A DNA stretch of 64,000 nucleotides from Nostoc sp. TCL240-02 (lineage in GTDB: Bacteria; Cyanobacteriota; Cyanobacteriia; Cyanobacteriales; Nostocaceae): positions 4,588,501-4,652,500 of the forward strand of contig NZ_CP040094.1 of NCBI RefSeq assembly GCF_013343235.1. Reading direction: 5' to 3'. Both the position numbers and the translations under genes were made by a program. This document shows positions 1-8,854 of this stretch, piece after piece (the stretch's first letter is position 1; every line of letters begins with the position of its first letter). The notes under the pieces are model-generated. The model was not told the origin of the DNA. It saw only the letters and a list, made by a program, of their open reading frames with translations, and ran no database searches.

Positions 1-2260
1 CACCCAATCCTCCAAGTAAAGCCCTTTCTTTTTGCAAATGTCCTAGTTTTTGTGCAACTATCAAGCTTTGTTGATAGCACTCTGTTGCTTGCGAGTATGC
101 ATTGACAGTATAGTAAGTTTTACCCAAATTTCCTAACACTATCCCTTCTGTTGCCCAATCGCCTATAACTCTTGCAATGGTTAAGCTTTGCCCAAAGCAC
201 TCAATGGCTTTGTCGTATTCTGCCAGAGCATGGTAAACCAAGCCCATGTTGTCTAGGACTTTACCTTGAATAGCGCGTTCTCCAATTTGCTTTGCGATGC
301 CTAAGCTTTGCATTTGATAGTCAATCGCCTGTGTAAAGTCCCCTAAAAAATAGTAACTAACACCCAAACTACCTAGTGCTGCTGCTTGCGTAGTGCGATT
401 GCCTATTTCTTTAGCAATTACCAAACTTTGTTGAGAACAATTAATAGCTTCCTGGTACTCTCCTAAAGAGTAATAAGCTATACTGAGATAAATTAACGCT
501 GTCCCCTCCCCAGAACGGTCGCCAATTTCTTTCGCAACTGCTAAACTTTGCTGGCACAACTCAATTGCTTGATTGTAATCATGCAAGGCAAGATAAGTCA
601 TGCACAGAAGAGCAAGCGTCCACCCAACTCTAGTACGATCGCCTATTTCCATTGCGATGCTCAAACTTTGTTGGCTAAACTTAATTGCTTGCTGATAATC
701 CGCAAGAAAACTGTAGGCATTGCCAAGGTTTCCCAAAGCCATTAGTTCCCCTTGGCGATCGCCAATTTCTCGCGCAATATTTAAGTGTTGATTGCAAAAA
801 TCAATAGCTTGATTATACTCCCCTGTAGACAAGTGAACGTTTCCCAAGTTACCTAAAGTAGTTGCTTCTGCAATACGATTATCAAGTTCTCTAGCAATAT
901 CTAAATCTTGTTGATAGTATTCAATAGCTTTTTGATATTCTCCTAAATAAAGGTAAGCATTACCCAAATTTCCTAAAGCTGCTCCTTCCACAGTTTGCTC
1001 ACCGACTTCCCGCGCAATTTTGGCGCTTTGTAAACAGAATTCAATAGCTTTTTGATACTGTCCCTGAGAATTGTAGCAATCCCCCAAACTACTTAGCGCC
1101 AATGCAATACCTGCACATTCGCCAAGTTCTTCCATGATAGCTAGGTGTTGTTTATGGTAAGAAATTCCTGTATCAAAGTCCCCTTTTGCCCCATAAGCCA
1201 AGCCCAAACCTCTTAAAGCATCTGCTTCAAGAGCTTGATTGCTCAATTCTCTCGTAATAACTAAACTTTTTTGATGATACTCAATTGCTAGGTCATAACG
1301 ACCTATAGAAAAATGGGCACCACCCAAATTATTCTGGGTAATTGCTTCCATTCTTGGATCTAATTTACCTAAAAGTTGGCTATAAAGTTCAATTTGCTCT
1401 CGGTAATAACCCCAAGTGCCAAGTTTAGCATGTAACTCTTGATTAACTGTTGGGTTTAAACGAGTTGAAAAAACTGCGATTGCATCTTCCCAAGCTTGCA
1501 GTTGAAAAAGATGGTAGCAAGCTTCCAGGTAACCTCGTATTTTTTCTAGATTAGAAGCATCTTGAACTGGTTTGTATTTTGTTAGCCAGTTGATAACAGC
1601 TTGATATTGTGCGCGTAGCTGGGGCGAAATTTTGCGAAGTTTCAGAGAAGTTGCATCGAGTCCTATTTGCGATAAAACTAGCTCCCCAGAAGGTATAACA
1701 TCTTGATATTCTACCGTTGGCTGTTGTTTTTCCAAAGCCTCAGCAGCCATTTTCAAAGTTTCACAGGCTCCTTCTTCCAAGGAAGGAGCATGAAGTTGCT
1801 GCGAAATTGCTAAACTCTGTTGAGAGTAAGAAATGGCTTTTTGGTAGTCTCCCAAAATATGGTAAGTCCGCCCTAAACTAACCTGTACCGACGCAAGCAA
1901 CCAAGAGTCTGAAATTTCTTCAGCAATAGCTAAACACTGATGGTGACACTTCAGCATTTGCTCAAATTTGCCACTTTCGGTTTCTAGTCTTTGATATACC
2001 CACCCAAGGCTGAGTAGACTTAAAGCTTCTAACTGACGGTTTCCTATTTCCTTAGCTTTACTGAAACTCTCTTGGTAGCACTTCAATGCTTGCTCGTAAT
2101 TGTTGGCAGAATAATAATTACTGCCAAGTTTTATTATTCTGCGTATTTCTCTTTCGGTGTCTTGTATTTCTTTTGTCAGAGGTAAATCACGTTGTAGAGA
2201 CTCAATCTCTTGACTATCATCTCTTGGTATCTGTTGATTATTTTCAGCAAAATCACTCAT
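1..2260 (-). CDS. TPR-repeat protein, 3' end outside window
   Basis: Open on the minus strand from the ATG at 2260-2258 to the left edge without a stop, so at least 753 residues are present and the C-terminus is missing. The first ~150 residues already contain tetratricopeptide-like helical pairs. Around residues 195-300 comes a block shared with the two upstream TPR genes (NWL.RY ... RLN ... TWGYYREQIELYSQLLGKLD). After it a long array of ~40-residue units follows, each with the pattern LGNLG..Y..LG.Y..AI.Y..Q.L.IA...G. TPR arrays bind proteins and in STAND systems form the sensor arm. It is probably the last gene of an operon with the TPR genes at 2300-3898 and 3895-5277 and the NTPase at 5317-7164; the gap to the preceding stop is 39 bp. 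What it binds cannot be told from sequence. Confidence 0.9.
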   Translation of the reverse strand, partial: MSDFAENNQQIPRDDSQEIESLQRDLPLTKEIQDTEREIRRIIKLGSNYYSANNYEQALKCYQESFSKAKEIGNRQLEALSLLSLGWVYQRLETESGKFEQMLKCHHQCLAIAEEISDSWLLASVQVSLGRTYHILGDYQKAISYSQQSLAISQQLHAPSLEEGACETLKMAAEALEKQQPTVEYQDVIPSGELVLSQIGLDATSLKLRKISPQLRAQYQAVINWLTKYKPVQDASNLEKIRGYLEACYHLFQLQAWEDAIAVFSTRLNPTVNQELHAKLGTWGYYREQIELYSQLLGKLDPRMEAITQNNLGGAHFSIGRYDLAIEYHQKSLVITRELSNQALEADALRGLGLAYGAKGDFDTGISYHKQHLAIMEELGECAGIALALSSLGDCYNSQGQYQKAIEFCLQSAKIAREVGEQTVEGAALGNLGNAYLYLGEYQKAIEYYQQDLDIARELDNRIAEATTLGNLGNVHLSTGEYNQAIDFCNQHLNIAREIGDRQGELMALGNLGNAYSFLADYQQAIKFSQQSLSIAMEIGDRTRVGWTLALLCMTYLALHDYNQAIELCQQSLAVAKEIGDRSGEGTALIYLSIAYYSLGEYQEAINCSQQSLVIAKEIGNRTTQAAALGSLGVSYYFLGDFTQAIDYQMQSLGIAKQIGERAIQGKVLDNMGLVYHALAEYDKAIECFGQSLTIARVIGDWATEGIVLGNLGKTYYTVNAYSQATECYQQSLIVAQKLGHLQKERALLGGLG

Positions 2261-2299
2261 ATATTTGTTTGGGCTGATTTAAGTCAGTACAAAACACTT

Positions 2300-3898
2300 T
2301 TATTGAATAATATTGTGAATGACTGCATCGCACTGTTGAACTAAGTCATGTTTCCCCATGTCCTTAAACAACTGCATAAGCGATTGAAAGGCTGTAATCG
2401 CCTCTTGTAGTTGGTTTTGTTCCTTAAATATTTTCCCAAGAAGAAACAAAAGTTTGGTTTGTCCCTCTTGATCATTAATTTGCTGTCTAATTTTCAGTGC
2501 TTGACGGAAGTAGTCAATTGCGGTCAAATGTTGTTCCAGAGTGAGGTAGATACTTCCCAAATTATTCAAAGCCTTGCCCTGAAGTGGCAAGTCCTGAATA
2601 GCTTTTGCGCTCTCAAGAGCTTTCATGTAGTGGGCAATGGCTTTGAACTCATGGCGTTGTTGTAAGTAAAGATAGCCCAACTTATCGTAAAGGTCAGCCC
2701 TGGTTTTGTCATCCCCTTGTTCATCCGCAATGGTAAGGGCATCATGATAGCATTCGATTGCAAACAGATACATGTTACTGAGTGCATGAATATTGCCCAG
2801 ATGAGTTAGTGCTTTTTGTTCGTGAGTTCGGTCTCCTAGCTCTCGCGTCAGCTTGAGATGTTGTTGCCCATATTCCGTTGCTTTTGGAAAGTTTTTGAGT
2901 GAAGCATAAGCAGTAGCGATATTCCCTAAAGCATGAGCTTCACCTCTGCGGTCGCCAATATCACGAGCAATAGCGAGGTCTTTTAAGTAGTATTCCACTG
3001 CCTGAGAGAAATTGCCCTGAGTTTGATACACATTACCCAAATTTCCACAAGCTCGACCCTCGGCTGCACGATCGCCAATCTTACAAGCAGTTTCTAGCCA
3101 TACTTGATATGCCTCAAGTGCCTCATGTAGCTTGCCTTGAGCTAAGTAGATATTTCCTAGATTGTTCTGCAACCTTGCTTCTGAAACAGGGTCTCCTCGT
3201 TCTTGATTTAGTTCTCGCTGAAGCTGAAAGTAGTTCAGCGCTTCTGTGTAGTCTCCAAGTTGATATTGGCACAGCCCCAATCCCCCAACAGCATTTATCA
3301 GCATGTCAAGATTACCAAGAGATCGTGCCAGATGAAGCTGCTCTGTGTAGAAACTGATTGCCGTTGGATACTGTCCAAGGCAGTGATATGTCACACCCAA
3401 ACCTCCAAGTGCTCTGGCTTTAATTGCCTGTGACTCAAGCTGGAGGGCAATCTCTAACTGTTGTTGGTGATAAGCAAGGGCTTGCTGATGTTTTCCAAGG
3501 CTATCGGATGCAATCCCTAATCCATTGAAAATAATCGCATCCCATTCTTTGTTGAGTTGACCGAGAAGCTTTTGATAGAGTTGAATTTGCTTGGTGTAGT
3601 ATCCCCAAGTGTGTAGTTGGTTGTCAAGTTCCTCTTGAGTTGGAGTATTTAGCCTTATGCGAAGCAGCTGGCTAGCTTTATCCCAAGCTCCTACCTCGCA
3701 AAGATGATGAAAGACTTCTAGCAATCCATTAATTTTCTTCAGGTTGGGGCTATCGAGTGATGGATGATATCGGATGAGCCAATTGATGATAGCTTGATAT
3801 GCACTTCGCTTTGAAGGAGGGCTAATCGATCGAATAGACTTGGGATCGATCTGAATCGCTGCCAGGATCTCTTGTGCCAGTGGCAAAATTTCTCTCAT
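2300..3898 (-). CDS. TPR-repeat protein, split STAND sensor candidate
   Basis: 532 residues, entirely helical repeats apart from the N-terminal ~110 residues. That N-terminal block (NWLIRYHPSL ... FHHLCEVGAWDKA ... RLNT ... TWGYYTKQIQLYQKLLGQL) is shared with the other two TPR genes and looks like the linker that normally joins a STAND NTPase to its TPR arm. About ten TPR units follow from roughly residue 125 onward (LGNIYLAQGKLHEALEAYQ and similar). The ATG overlaps the stop of the preceding TPR gene as ATGA (3895-3898), which indicates translational coupling. No catalytic motif, signal peptide or membrane segment is seen. Probably a protein-interaction subunit of the same system as the NTPase at 5317-7164. 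Confidence 0.9.
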   Translation of the reverse strand: MREILPLAQEILAAIQIDPKSIRSISPPSKRSAYQAIINWLIRYHPSLDSPNLKKINGLLEVFHHLCEVGAWDKASQLLRIRLNTPTQEELDNQLHTWGYYTKQIQLYQKLLGQLNKEWDAIIFNGLGIASDSLGKHQQALAYHQQQLEIALQLESQAIKARALGGLGVTYHCLGQYPTAISFYTEQLHLARSLGNLDMLINAVGGLGLCQYQLGDYTEALNYFQLQRELNQERGDPVSEARLQNNLGNIYLAQGKLHEALEAYQVWLETACKIGDRAAEGRACGNLGNVYQTQGNFSQAVEYYLKDLAIARDIGDRRGEAHALGNIATAYASLKNFPKATEYGQQHLKLTRELGDRTHEQKALTHLGNIHALSNMYLFAIECYHDALTIADEQGDDKTRADLYDKLGYLYLQQRHEFKAIAHYMKALESAKAIQDLPLQGKALNNLGSIYLTLEQHLTAIDYFRQALKIRQQINDQEGQTKLLFLLGKIFKEQNQLQEAITAFQSLMQLFKDMGKHDLVQQCDAVIHNIIQ

Positions 3899-5277
3899 GC
3901 GATCGAGTTCTCATTTTCTGACTGTAATTGCTCTATAAGTTGATGGCAGGCATCCCAAAGTTCTCCACCCGACTGTTTTGAGATTGCTAGCGCTCTCTGG
4001 CAACAAGTTAGTGCTGCCTCGTAATCACCAAGCTGATAATGTAAATATGCCAAGTCTTTAAGGACTTCTGCTTGTTCGTCAGCATTGCCAATGTAACTCA
4101 ATAGTGATGTAGCGCCTTGTAACTGCTCCTTAGCATCTGTGAACTGCTCCAGTTTGATTAATGCAAGTCCTAATTCATGAAGTGCTTTTGCTTCTCCTGA
4201 GCGATCGCCTATCTCTGTTGCAATCTGACAATGCTTCTGTGCAAAATCCCTTGCCTGAATGTAGTTTCCTAATCTTTCATATGTAATTGATAGATTTCCG
4301 GCAGCACGAGCTATACCAGCACGATCGCTAATTTCCTCTGCAAGCACTTGATGTTGTTGGAAGTAATTGATCGCCTCCTGGTAGTCTCCTAATTCCAAAA
4401 ATGCAGCTCCTAAATTGCCGAGAACAGTACCCTCGTCGAAACGATCGCCAATTTTTTGGGAAATCGCCAATGATTGCTGATAAGCTGCTACTGCCTGTGT
4501 ATAATTCTCCAATCTTTGATAGGCAATACCCAAACCGTTGAGCGCCCTGTGTTCTCTCGTTGGATCATCTATTCGCTGGGCAATTGCTAAATATTGCTGA
4601 TGGCACTCAATGGCTTTTGCATATTCTCCAAGTGTCTGGAACACCAACCCTAAATTGCCAATGGTATCTCCTAGTAATGGGATATCTTTAGATTGATAGG
4701 CGATTTGCAGGGCATCCTGAAAACAGGCGATTGCTAATTCACACTGTCCTTGCAAAATATGAATATGACCCAAGTTACAAAGTGCTATGCCTTCTCCTTC
4801 TAAATCATGAAGAGCCTTTGCAATCGTAACACTTTGAGAATAGTAGTTTGCCGCTTTGGTGTAATCTCCAAGAGAACGATAGGCTAACCCCAAGTTATTG
4901 AGGAAGATTGAGTCACATGTAGCATCGAGTTTTCCTAGTAATGCTTCGTAGAGCTTAATTTGCTCCTGACAATACCCCCAAGTATAGAGCTGGTTACCAA
5001 ATTCATCATGAGTTACTGTATTAAGCCGGATAGTGAGAATTCTGCTAGCAGGCTGCAATGCATCTACAGAGCAGAAATGATGGAAAGCTTCTAGAAAACC
5101 ACGAATTTGTTCCAGCTTATTCTCGGTTGATTTAGGTATGTACCGACTGAGCCAGTTAATTGCCGCTTGGTAGTGAGTGCGTTTTAGTGAATGTTTGATG
5201 AATCTAACACTTGATGCTTCTATTCCTAGCTCTGAGAGAATAAATTTACTATCTGGTAGAATTGAATTTGAGATCAT
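3895..5277 (-). CDS. TPR-repeat protein, split STAND sensor candidate
   Basis: 460 residues. Residues ~1-110 match the shared pre-TPR block (INWLSRYIPKS, LEAFHHFCSVDALQPA, RLNT, TWGYCQEQIKLYEALLGKLD), and about nine TPR units follow (LGNLGLVFQTLGEYAKAIE and similar). It starts only 39 bp after the stop of the NTPase gene at 5317-7164 and overlaps the next TPR gene by 4 bp, so the genes form one transcription unit. In many cyanobacterial STAND proteins this block and its repeats are the C-terminal part of the NTPase chain; here they are a separate polypeptide. Function beyond protein binding is inference. Confidence 0.9.
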   Translation of the reverse strand: MISNSILPDSKFILSELGIEASSVRFIKHSLKRTHYQAAINWLSRYIPKSTENKLEQIRGFLEAFHHFCSVDALQPASRILTIRLNTVTHDEFGNQLYTWGYCQEQIKLYEALLGKLDATCDSIFLNNLGLAYRSLGDYTKAANYYSQSVTIAKALHDLEGEGIALCNLGHIHILQGQCELAIACFQDALQIAYQSKDIPLLGDTIGNLGLVFQTLGEYAKAIECHQQYLAIAQRIDDPTREHRALNGLGIAYQRLENYTQAVAAYQQSLAISQKIGDRFDEGTVLGNLGAAFLELGDYQEAINYFQQHQVLAEEISDRAGIARAAGNLSITYERLGNYIQARDFAQKHCQIATEIGDRSGEAKALHELGLALIKLEQFTDAKEQLQGATSLLSYIGNADEQAEVLKDLAYLHYQLGDYEAALTCCQRALAISKQSGGELWDACHQLIEQLQSENENSIA

Positions 5278-5316
5278 AATAGGCTTTGAAGGTTACTCCC
5301 ATATAGAGGAATGGGA

Positions 5317-7164
5317 TTACTCATCGTTATCAAGTAGTTTCAAATGTTCAAGTGAAATACTGCGAATGAGATTATGTTGACGGACAAGACATTGAGCATC
5401 ATCAACTACTTCCTCAATTAAAAAACGATCGCGTAGTGTATCAAGTGAAGCCAATTGCTTATCTTTGGTCTGATCCCAATAATCGAGATGGCTCAGCCAC
5501 CAATCCTCTGGCACGGCACATCGATAAACTGATGCCTCACACAGCAAAACATAAGCATATTTAGCATCCCGCTTCAGTCGTTGAAAAGTCTGTTCCAAAC
5601 GCTTTCTGACATTGCGTTTTAGGGTACGAGTAAAGCGGTCTAACTTCCATTGGTCATTTATTCCTAGTGTCTGTCCAGCTTGAGCTTCAGCGATCGCCTT
5701 CTCCACCTCCTCCACTTCATTGCCATATCTGTTCCAGTACGCCGACACATTTCCATTAAAGGGTTTGTTTTTGATTTCTCCTGCTATGACCTTTAGTGCC
5801 AAAGGATGTCCCTCGTATGCACTACCAACCCGTTCCAAATACGTTCTACTGGTGGAGTTAGGGCTTACGTCTAGCTCAGTTTTTTCAAATAAAGCAATTT
5901 GTTCAGATTTCTCCAGACCACTTAAGGTTTGACAGTACCAAAAATTTTGTGATCGCGTACCCACTTCTTCAATTTGTCCAGGTAAATCTTGAGAAGTCAA
6001 GATAAAACGGCTTTCACAGGATTCTGCTTTCAGGTAGCTATCAAAGAATTTCAGCCACCATTCATCTTTAAAGTTGCTCCATCCTTCATCTTCATTGCCC
6101 TGTAAGATGTTTTCTAGGGAGTCCATTTGCACGAGGTAGCGATTCTCACGCAGATATGTAATGAGCCGATTCAGAAGCCGTTGTGGATCTTTGCGATCAT
6201 CGGGGGTAATCAATTCTCCCCATTTTTCCAGCCAACGAGCAGCAACACTGGCAAAATCGGAAGTTTGCTGTTCGTCATCAAAGTTTTCTTGGTGATAATG
6301 TGACCAGTCATTTTCAAACCAGTCAGCAACTTCTACCGCCAGTCGTTCACCGAGAGCCGTTTTACCAATTCCTGTAATACCAACCAAAATTAGCAGTCGG
6401 CAGTGACGACGAATGCGCTCGCTCAATTCTCGAATCAGGCTATCACGACCAACCCAAGCATCATCATAAGCGAAGAAGTTGGGAGAATTTGACTGAATCC
6501 GCCGATTTGCTGGAGGAGGGTCGATATCCTCTGTCTTTGGGAGGGATTCATTTACGGGATGCAGGGCTTGCTCAAGAGAATTTAGCTCATCTTCCAACTG
6601 CTTGAGTTGTTTCTCTTCTTCTTGAATCTGTTTTTCCAACTGAAACTTGATAGCTGTCCCTGACTCAATCACCAATGCTTGTCGAAGTTGCTGCAATTTC
6701 TCACTTCTAAGATTCCACTCAGCCTGAAGTGACTCTTGTCTCTGCTCCAACCGCTGTTTTTGTTGAAGATTCATGGTTAAAATTGTAGGTTCTTGATGGG
6801 GTTGACGAGGATTTTGGGATGCTATTTTTGTCGCAGTGCTACTGATAATGGCTCTTTCAAGCTCCAAAGCTAAATCTGCCAACTGCTGATGACGTTCATC
6901 CACCTCATCTAGGAGCTCGCTTAATAGTCTTACAAACAGCACAAGGGCATTTTCTTTGGTATCGCTGCGATGCTTGTTAACCAGGAAGGCAATTAAATTA
7001 TCTACCCTGCTAGTTCGGCTCTGGGCTTGGGGTAAGCTAGAATGCCAAGGACGGAGCGGCTCATAGGTGAAAATTGCCCTGAGATCGCGATCGCTCTCAA
7101 ATTGCTCGCATTCTAAAAGTGCTTGACGCAATCGGTTGAGCAGTTGTGGGGGGATACCTGCCAT
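5317..7164 (-). CDS. STAND (NB-ARC-like) NTPase with N-terminal effector-associated adaptor domain
   Basis: 615 residues. Residues 1-~108 are an all-helical adaptor nearly identical in pattern to the N-terminus of the caspase-like protein at 8855-10039 (PPQLLNRLRQALLECEQFES; ERHQQLADLALELE). Residues ~130-205 form a charged coiled coil. The NTPase core follows, with Walker A GITGIGKTALGERLA near residue 260 and a Walker B-like stretch YLVQMDSLENIL near 341; the acidic residue sits in MDS rather than the usual DD/DE. The C-terminal ~100 residues are a winged-helix-like region (RLKRDAKYAYVLLCEASVYR). The chain stops where a repeat arm is expected, and TPR genes follow immediately. STAND proteins act as ligand-gated oligomerising switches in immunity and programmed death. 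The start is supported by GGAG a few bases upstream of the ATG. Confidence 0.87.
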   Translation of the reverse strand: MAGIPPQLLNRLRQALLECEQFESDRDLRAIFTYEPLRPWHSSLPQAQSRTSRVDNLIAFLVNKHRSDTKENALVLFVRLLSELLDEVDERHQQLADLALELERAIISSTATKIASQNPRQPHQEPTILTMNLQQKQRLEQRQESLQAEWNLRSEKLQQLRQALVIESGTAIKFQLEKQIQEEEKQLKQLEDELNSLEQALHPVNESLPKTEDIDPPPANRRIQSNSPNFFAYDDAWVGRDSLIRELSERIRRHCRLLILVGITGIGKTALGERLAVEVADWFENDWSHYHQENFDDEQQTSDFASVAARWLEKWGELITPDDRKDPQRLLNRLITYLRENRYLVQMDSLENILQGNEDEGWSNFKDEWWLKFFDSYLKAESCESRFILTSQDLPGQIEEVGTRSQNFWYCQTLSGLEKSEQIALFEKTELDVSPNSTSRTYLERVGSAYEGHPLALKVIAGEIKNKPFNGNVSAYWNRYGNEVEEVEKAIAEAQAGQTLGINDQWKLDRFTRTLKRNVRKRLEQTFQRLKRDAKYAYVLLCEASVYRCAVPEDWWLSHLDYWDQTKDKQLASLDTLRDRFLIEEVVDDAQCLVRQHNLIRSISLEHLKLLDNDE

Positions 7165-7242
7165 ATCTCCGTCTAAATGCCTGATAAATACATTAAATTA
7201 TATATGGAAAACTTAGCTGCAATATTTTGCGCCACATCAACA
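7165..7242 (-). promoter_or_regulatory. Promoter-side region of the STAND operon, duplicated
   Basis: This 78-bp stretch directly before the NTPase ATG aligns without gaps with 10040-10117, before the caspase-like gene; I count 67 identical positions. On the minus strand it contains a TATAAT-like hexamer, an upstream TTGCAG only 14 bp away (short for a classical -35), and the ribosome site ACGGAGAT next to the ATG. The conserved spacing suggests both genes are driven by copies of one promoter. Confidence 0.6.
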
Positions 7243-7279
7243 TGGCAATTCGATGGATGATAATTCCTGAGATAATTGT

Positions 7280-8737
7280 TTACTTAAGCCCCGGTAACTT
7301 CCAATCACGCACAACCTTGGTAATAGCATCGCGAGTAGCCTCTGCTCCAAAGCCCCAAGCTAGCAAGGTAAAATAATCACTCCAGCCATTAGCACCAAAC
7401 ATCGGTTGACTAGCATAAAGTTGTCCAAAACCAGCTCCTGCCAGAAGTCCTACAGCGATCGCATAACTCAACCAGTTAAACCAATATATATTCTGTGCAG
7501 CTTGTTTTGGGCTTGGTTGTGCAGAAATTACTTCCGGAACTGGGTTGGGAAGCATAGGTGGTGTAATGTAGTTGGCATCCCTAGCTGTAATTTGAGTACT
7601 TCCAGTTTCAGTAGGTGGTTGTTGTTTAATTTCTTTGTCTAATTCGTCAATTGCATTGTTAACTTTTTGCTGCCAACCCTTGACAGCTTCTTTATCGCTT
7701 GGGGAAAGTTCATCTAGGTCGTTTTGCAAGCCTTGCGATCTGCGTCTGAGGGACTCATCCTGGTGTGGTACTAACTGAGTCAATTCATTTCTTAGGATGT
7801 TGAACTGTTCGAGTTTAGCTTGACCTTGTTTGTACCAGGTGATTTGTTGTCTTAAATAATCTAAATCTTCGCGGAACTTTTGGGTAGTTTCTTTGTCTGC
7901 TGTTTGTCGTTTTGCATTTTCCAACTGGCTATGCACTGCTTGCACGTAAGACGCATCACTATTGAGAGCTTTAAGGCTATCAAATAACTCAGACAAATAG
8001 TTTACTAGCGCTACCCAATCTTCTCTTTCTTTTCGCCATTTATCCCAAACCGCTTGTGCTTGGGTTACTGCTTGCCGTGCATCATCCCAACGTTTGGCAG
8101 CTAAAGTCGTTTCTACCTCTATTAAGTGTCCGGCGATTTTTCTTTGAAATGCTTGTGCCAGTTCCGAGTCAGCTTGCATTTGCGTGCGGATGCGACCAAC
8201 TTGTACTACGATTTCGTCACGAGGCATAGCATCATTGCGATAGGCTGAAACTCCAATTCCCAGGCCAACACCCAGCAAAAGCACAAGTAAAGGAAAAAGC
8301 CAGTGGTCTTTCAGTCGCACTATAACTGGAGCAGATAACTCACCATTGTCATAAACTACAAGCAGTTGACCGCTATACTCTCCACTGCGAATTTTGTTAA
8401 AGTCAAACTCTACAGGGATAGTTAGAGGTTGCTTGGGTTCTACTGATTTGGTAGGTAAGGTAAGACGGATAGTGCTAGCAGAGATAACAGCAGATGAATC
8501 TGCACGATTTAAATCAAGGGTGATTAGTTGTAAATTAGCGATCGCCTCATTTGTCTGAATCAGCAGATGGCGTTTAACAGGTGGGCATTTAAAAAAAACT
8601 GGACATTGCGTTCCCACCACCGTCAAACTGGAGGGGTTCAGGGTAACTTTTGGTTCAGCTTGGACTGATGGTACTACCAATACTAAACCCAGAGTTAGCA
8701 TGAATAACCCTATCATGGTTTTTTGACTGCGCTTCAT
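7280..8737 (-). CDS. Membrane-anchored coiled-coil protein with extracytoplasmic beta domain
   Basis: 485 residues; I do not recognise a named family. A signal peptide (residues 1-27, ending VQA before EPKV) leads to a beta-rich ~110-residue domain with two Cys (CPVFFKC) and strand-like segments. A transmembrane segment follows at about 142-164 (LLVLLLGVGLGIGVSAY). Next come ~230 residues of charged helix and coiled coil and a Pro/Gln-rich linker. The C-terminus has two hydrophobic helices (AIAVGLLAGAGFGQLY; YFTLLAWGFGAEATRDAI). It lies between the caspase-like gene and the STAND NTPase, same strand, with 115-117 bp gaps. Context suggests a membrane-associated partner or effector of that system, but this is inference from position. 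It could instead be an unrelated envelope protein. Confidence 0.8.
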   Translation of the reverse strand: MKRSQKTMIGLFMLTLGLVLVVPSVQAEPKVTLNPSSLTVVGTQCPVFFKCPPVKRHLLIQTNEAIANLQLITLDLNRADSSAVISASTIRLTLPTKSVEPKQPLTIPVEFDFNKIRSGEYSGQLLVVYDNGELSAPVIVRLKDHWLFPLLVLLLGVGLGIGVSAYRNDAMPRDEIVVQVGRIRTQMQADSELAQAFQRKIAGHLIEVETTLAAKRWDDARQAVTQAQAVWDKWRKEREDWVALVNYLSELFDSLKALNSDASYVQAVHSQLENAKRQTADKETTQKFREDLDYLRQQITWYKQGQAKLEQFNILRNELTQLVPHQDESLRRRSQGLQNDLDELSPSDKEAVKGWQQKVNNAIDELDKEIKQQPPTETGSTQITARDANYITPPMLPNPVPEVISAQPSPKQAAQNIYWFNWLSYAIAVGLLAGAGFGQLYASQPMFGANGWSDYFTLLAWGFGAEATRDAITKVVRDWKLPGLK

Positions 8738-8854
8738 GCCAACCCTCCTGATTATTTAGCTTTTACATACCTGGTCGCTGGGACAATATTATAGCCAAAT
8801 TGGTATTTTTTCGAGAAAATTATGATTTTTTAGAGTTTTATATGCTACCTGTGC

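Noticed and set aside
548..745. Short + strand ORF inside the first TPR gene
   Set aside because: Shadow of the minus-strand TPR frame; its composition mirrors the repeat.
1..2260. Regularly spaced repeats of ~120 bp resembling a long DNA tandem array
   Set aside because: The periodicity is that of TPR codons (about 40 residues per unit) with diverged DNA, explained by the protein.
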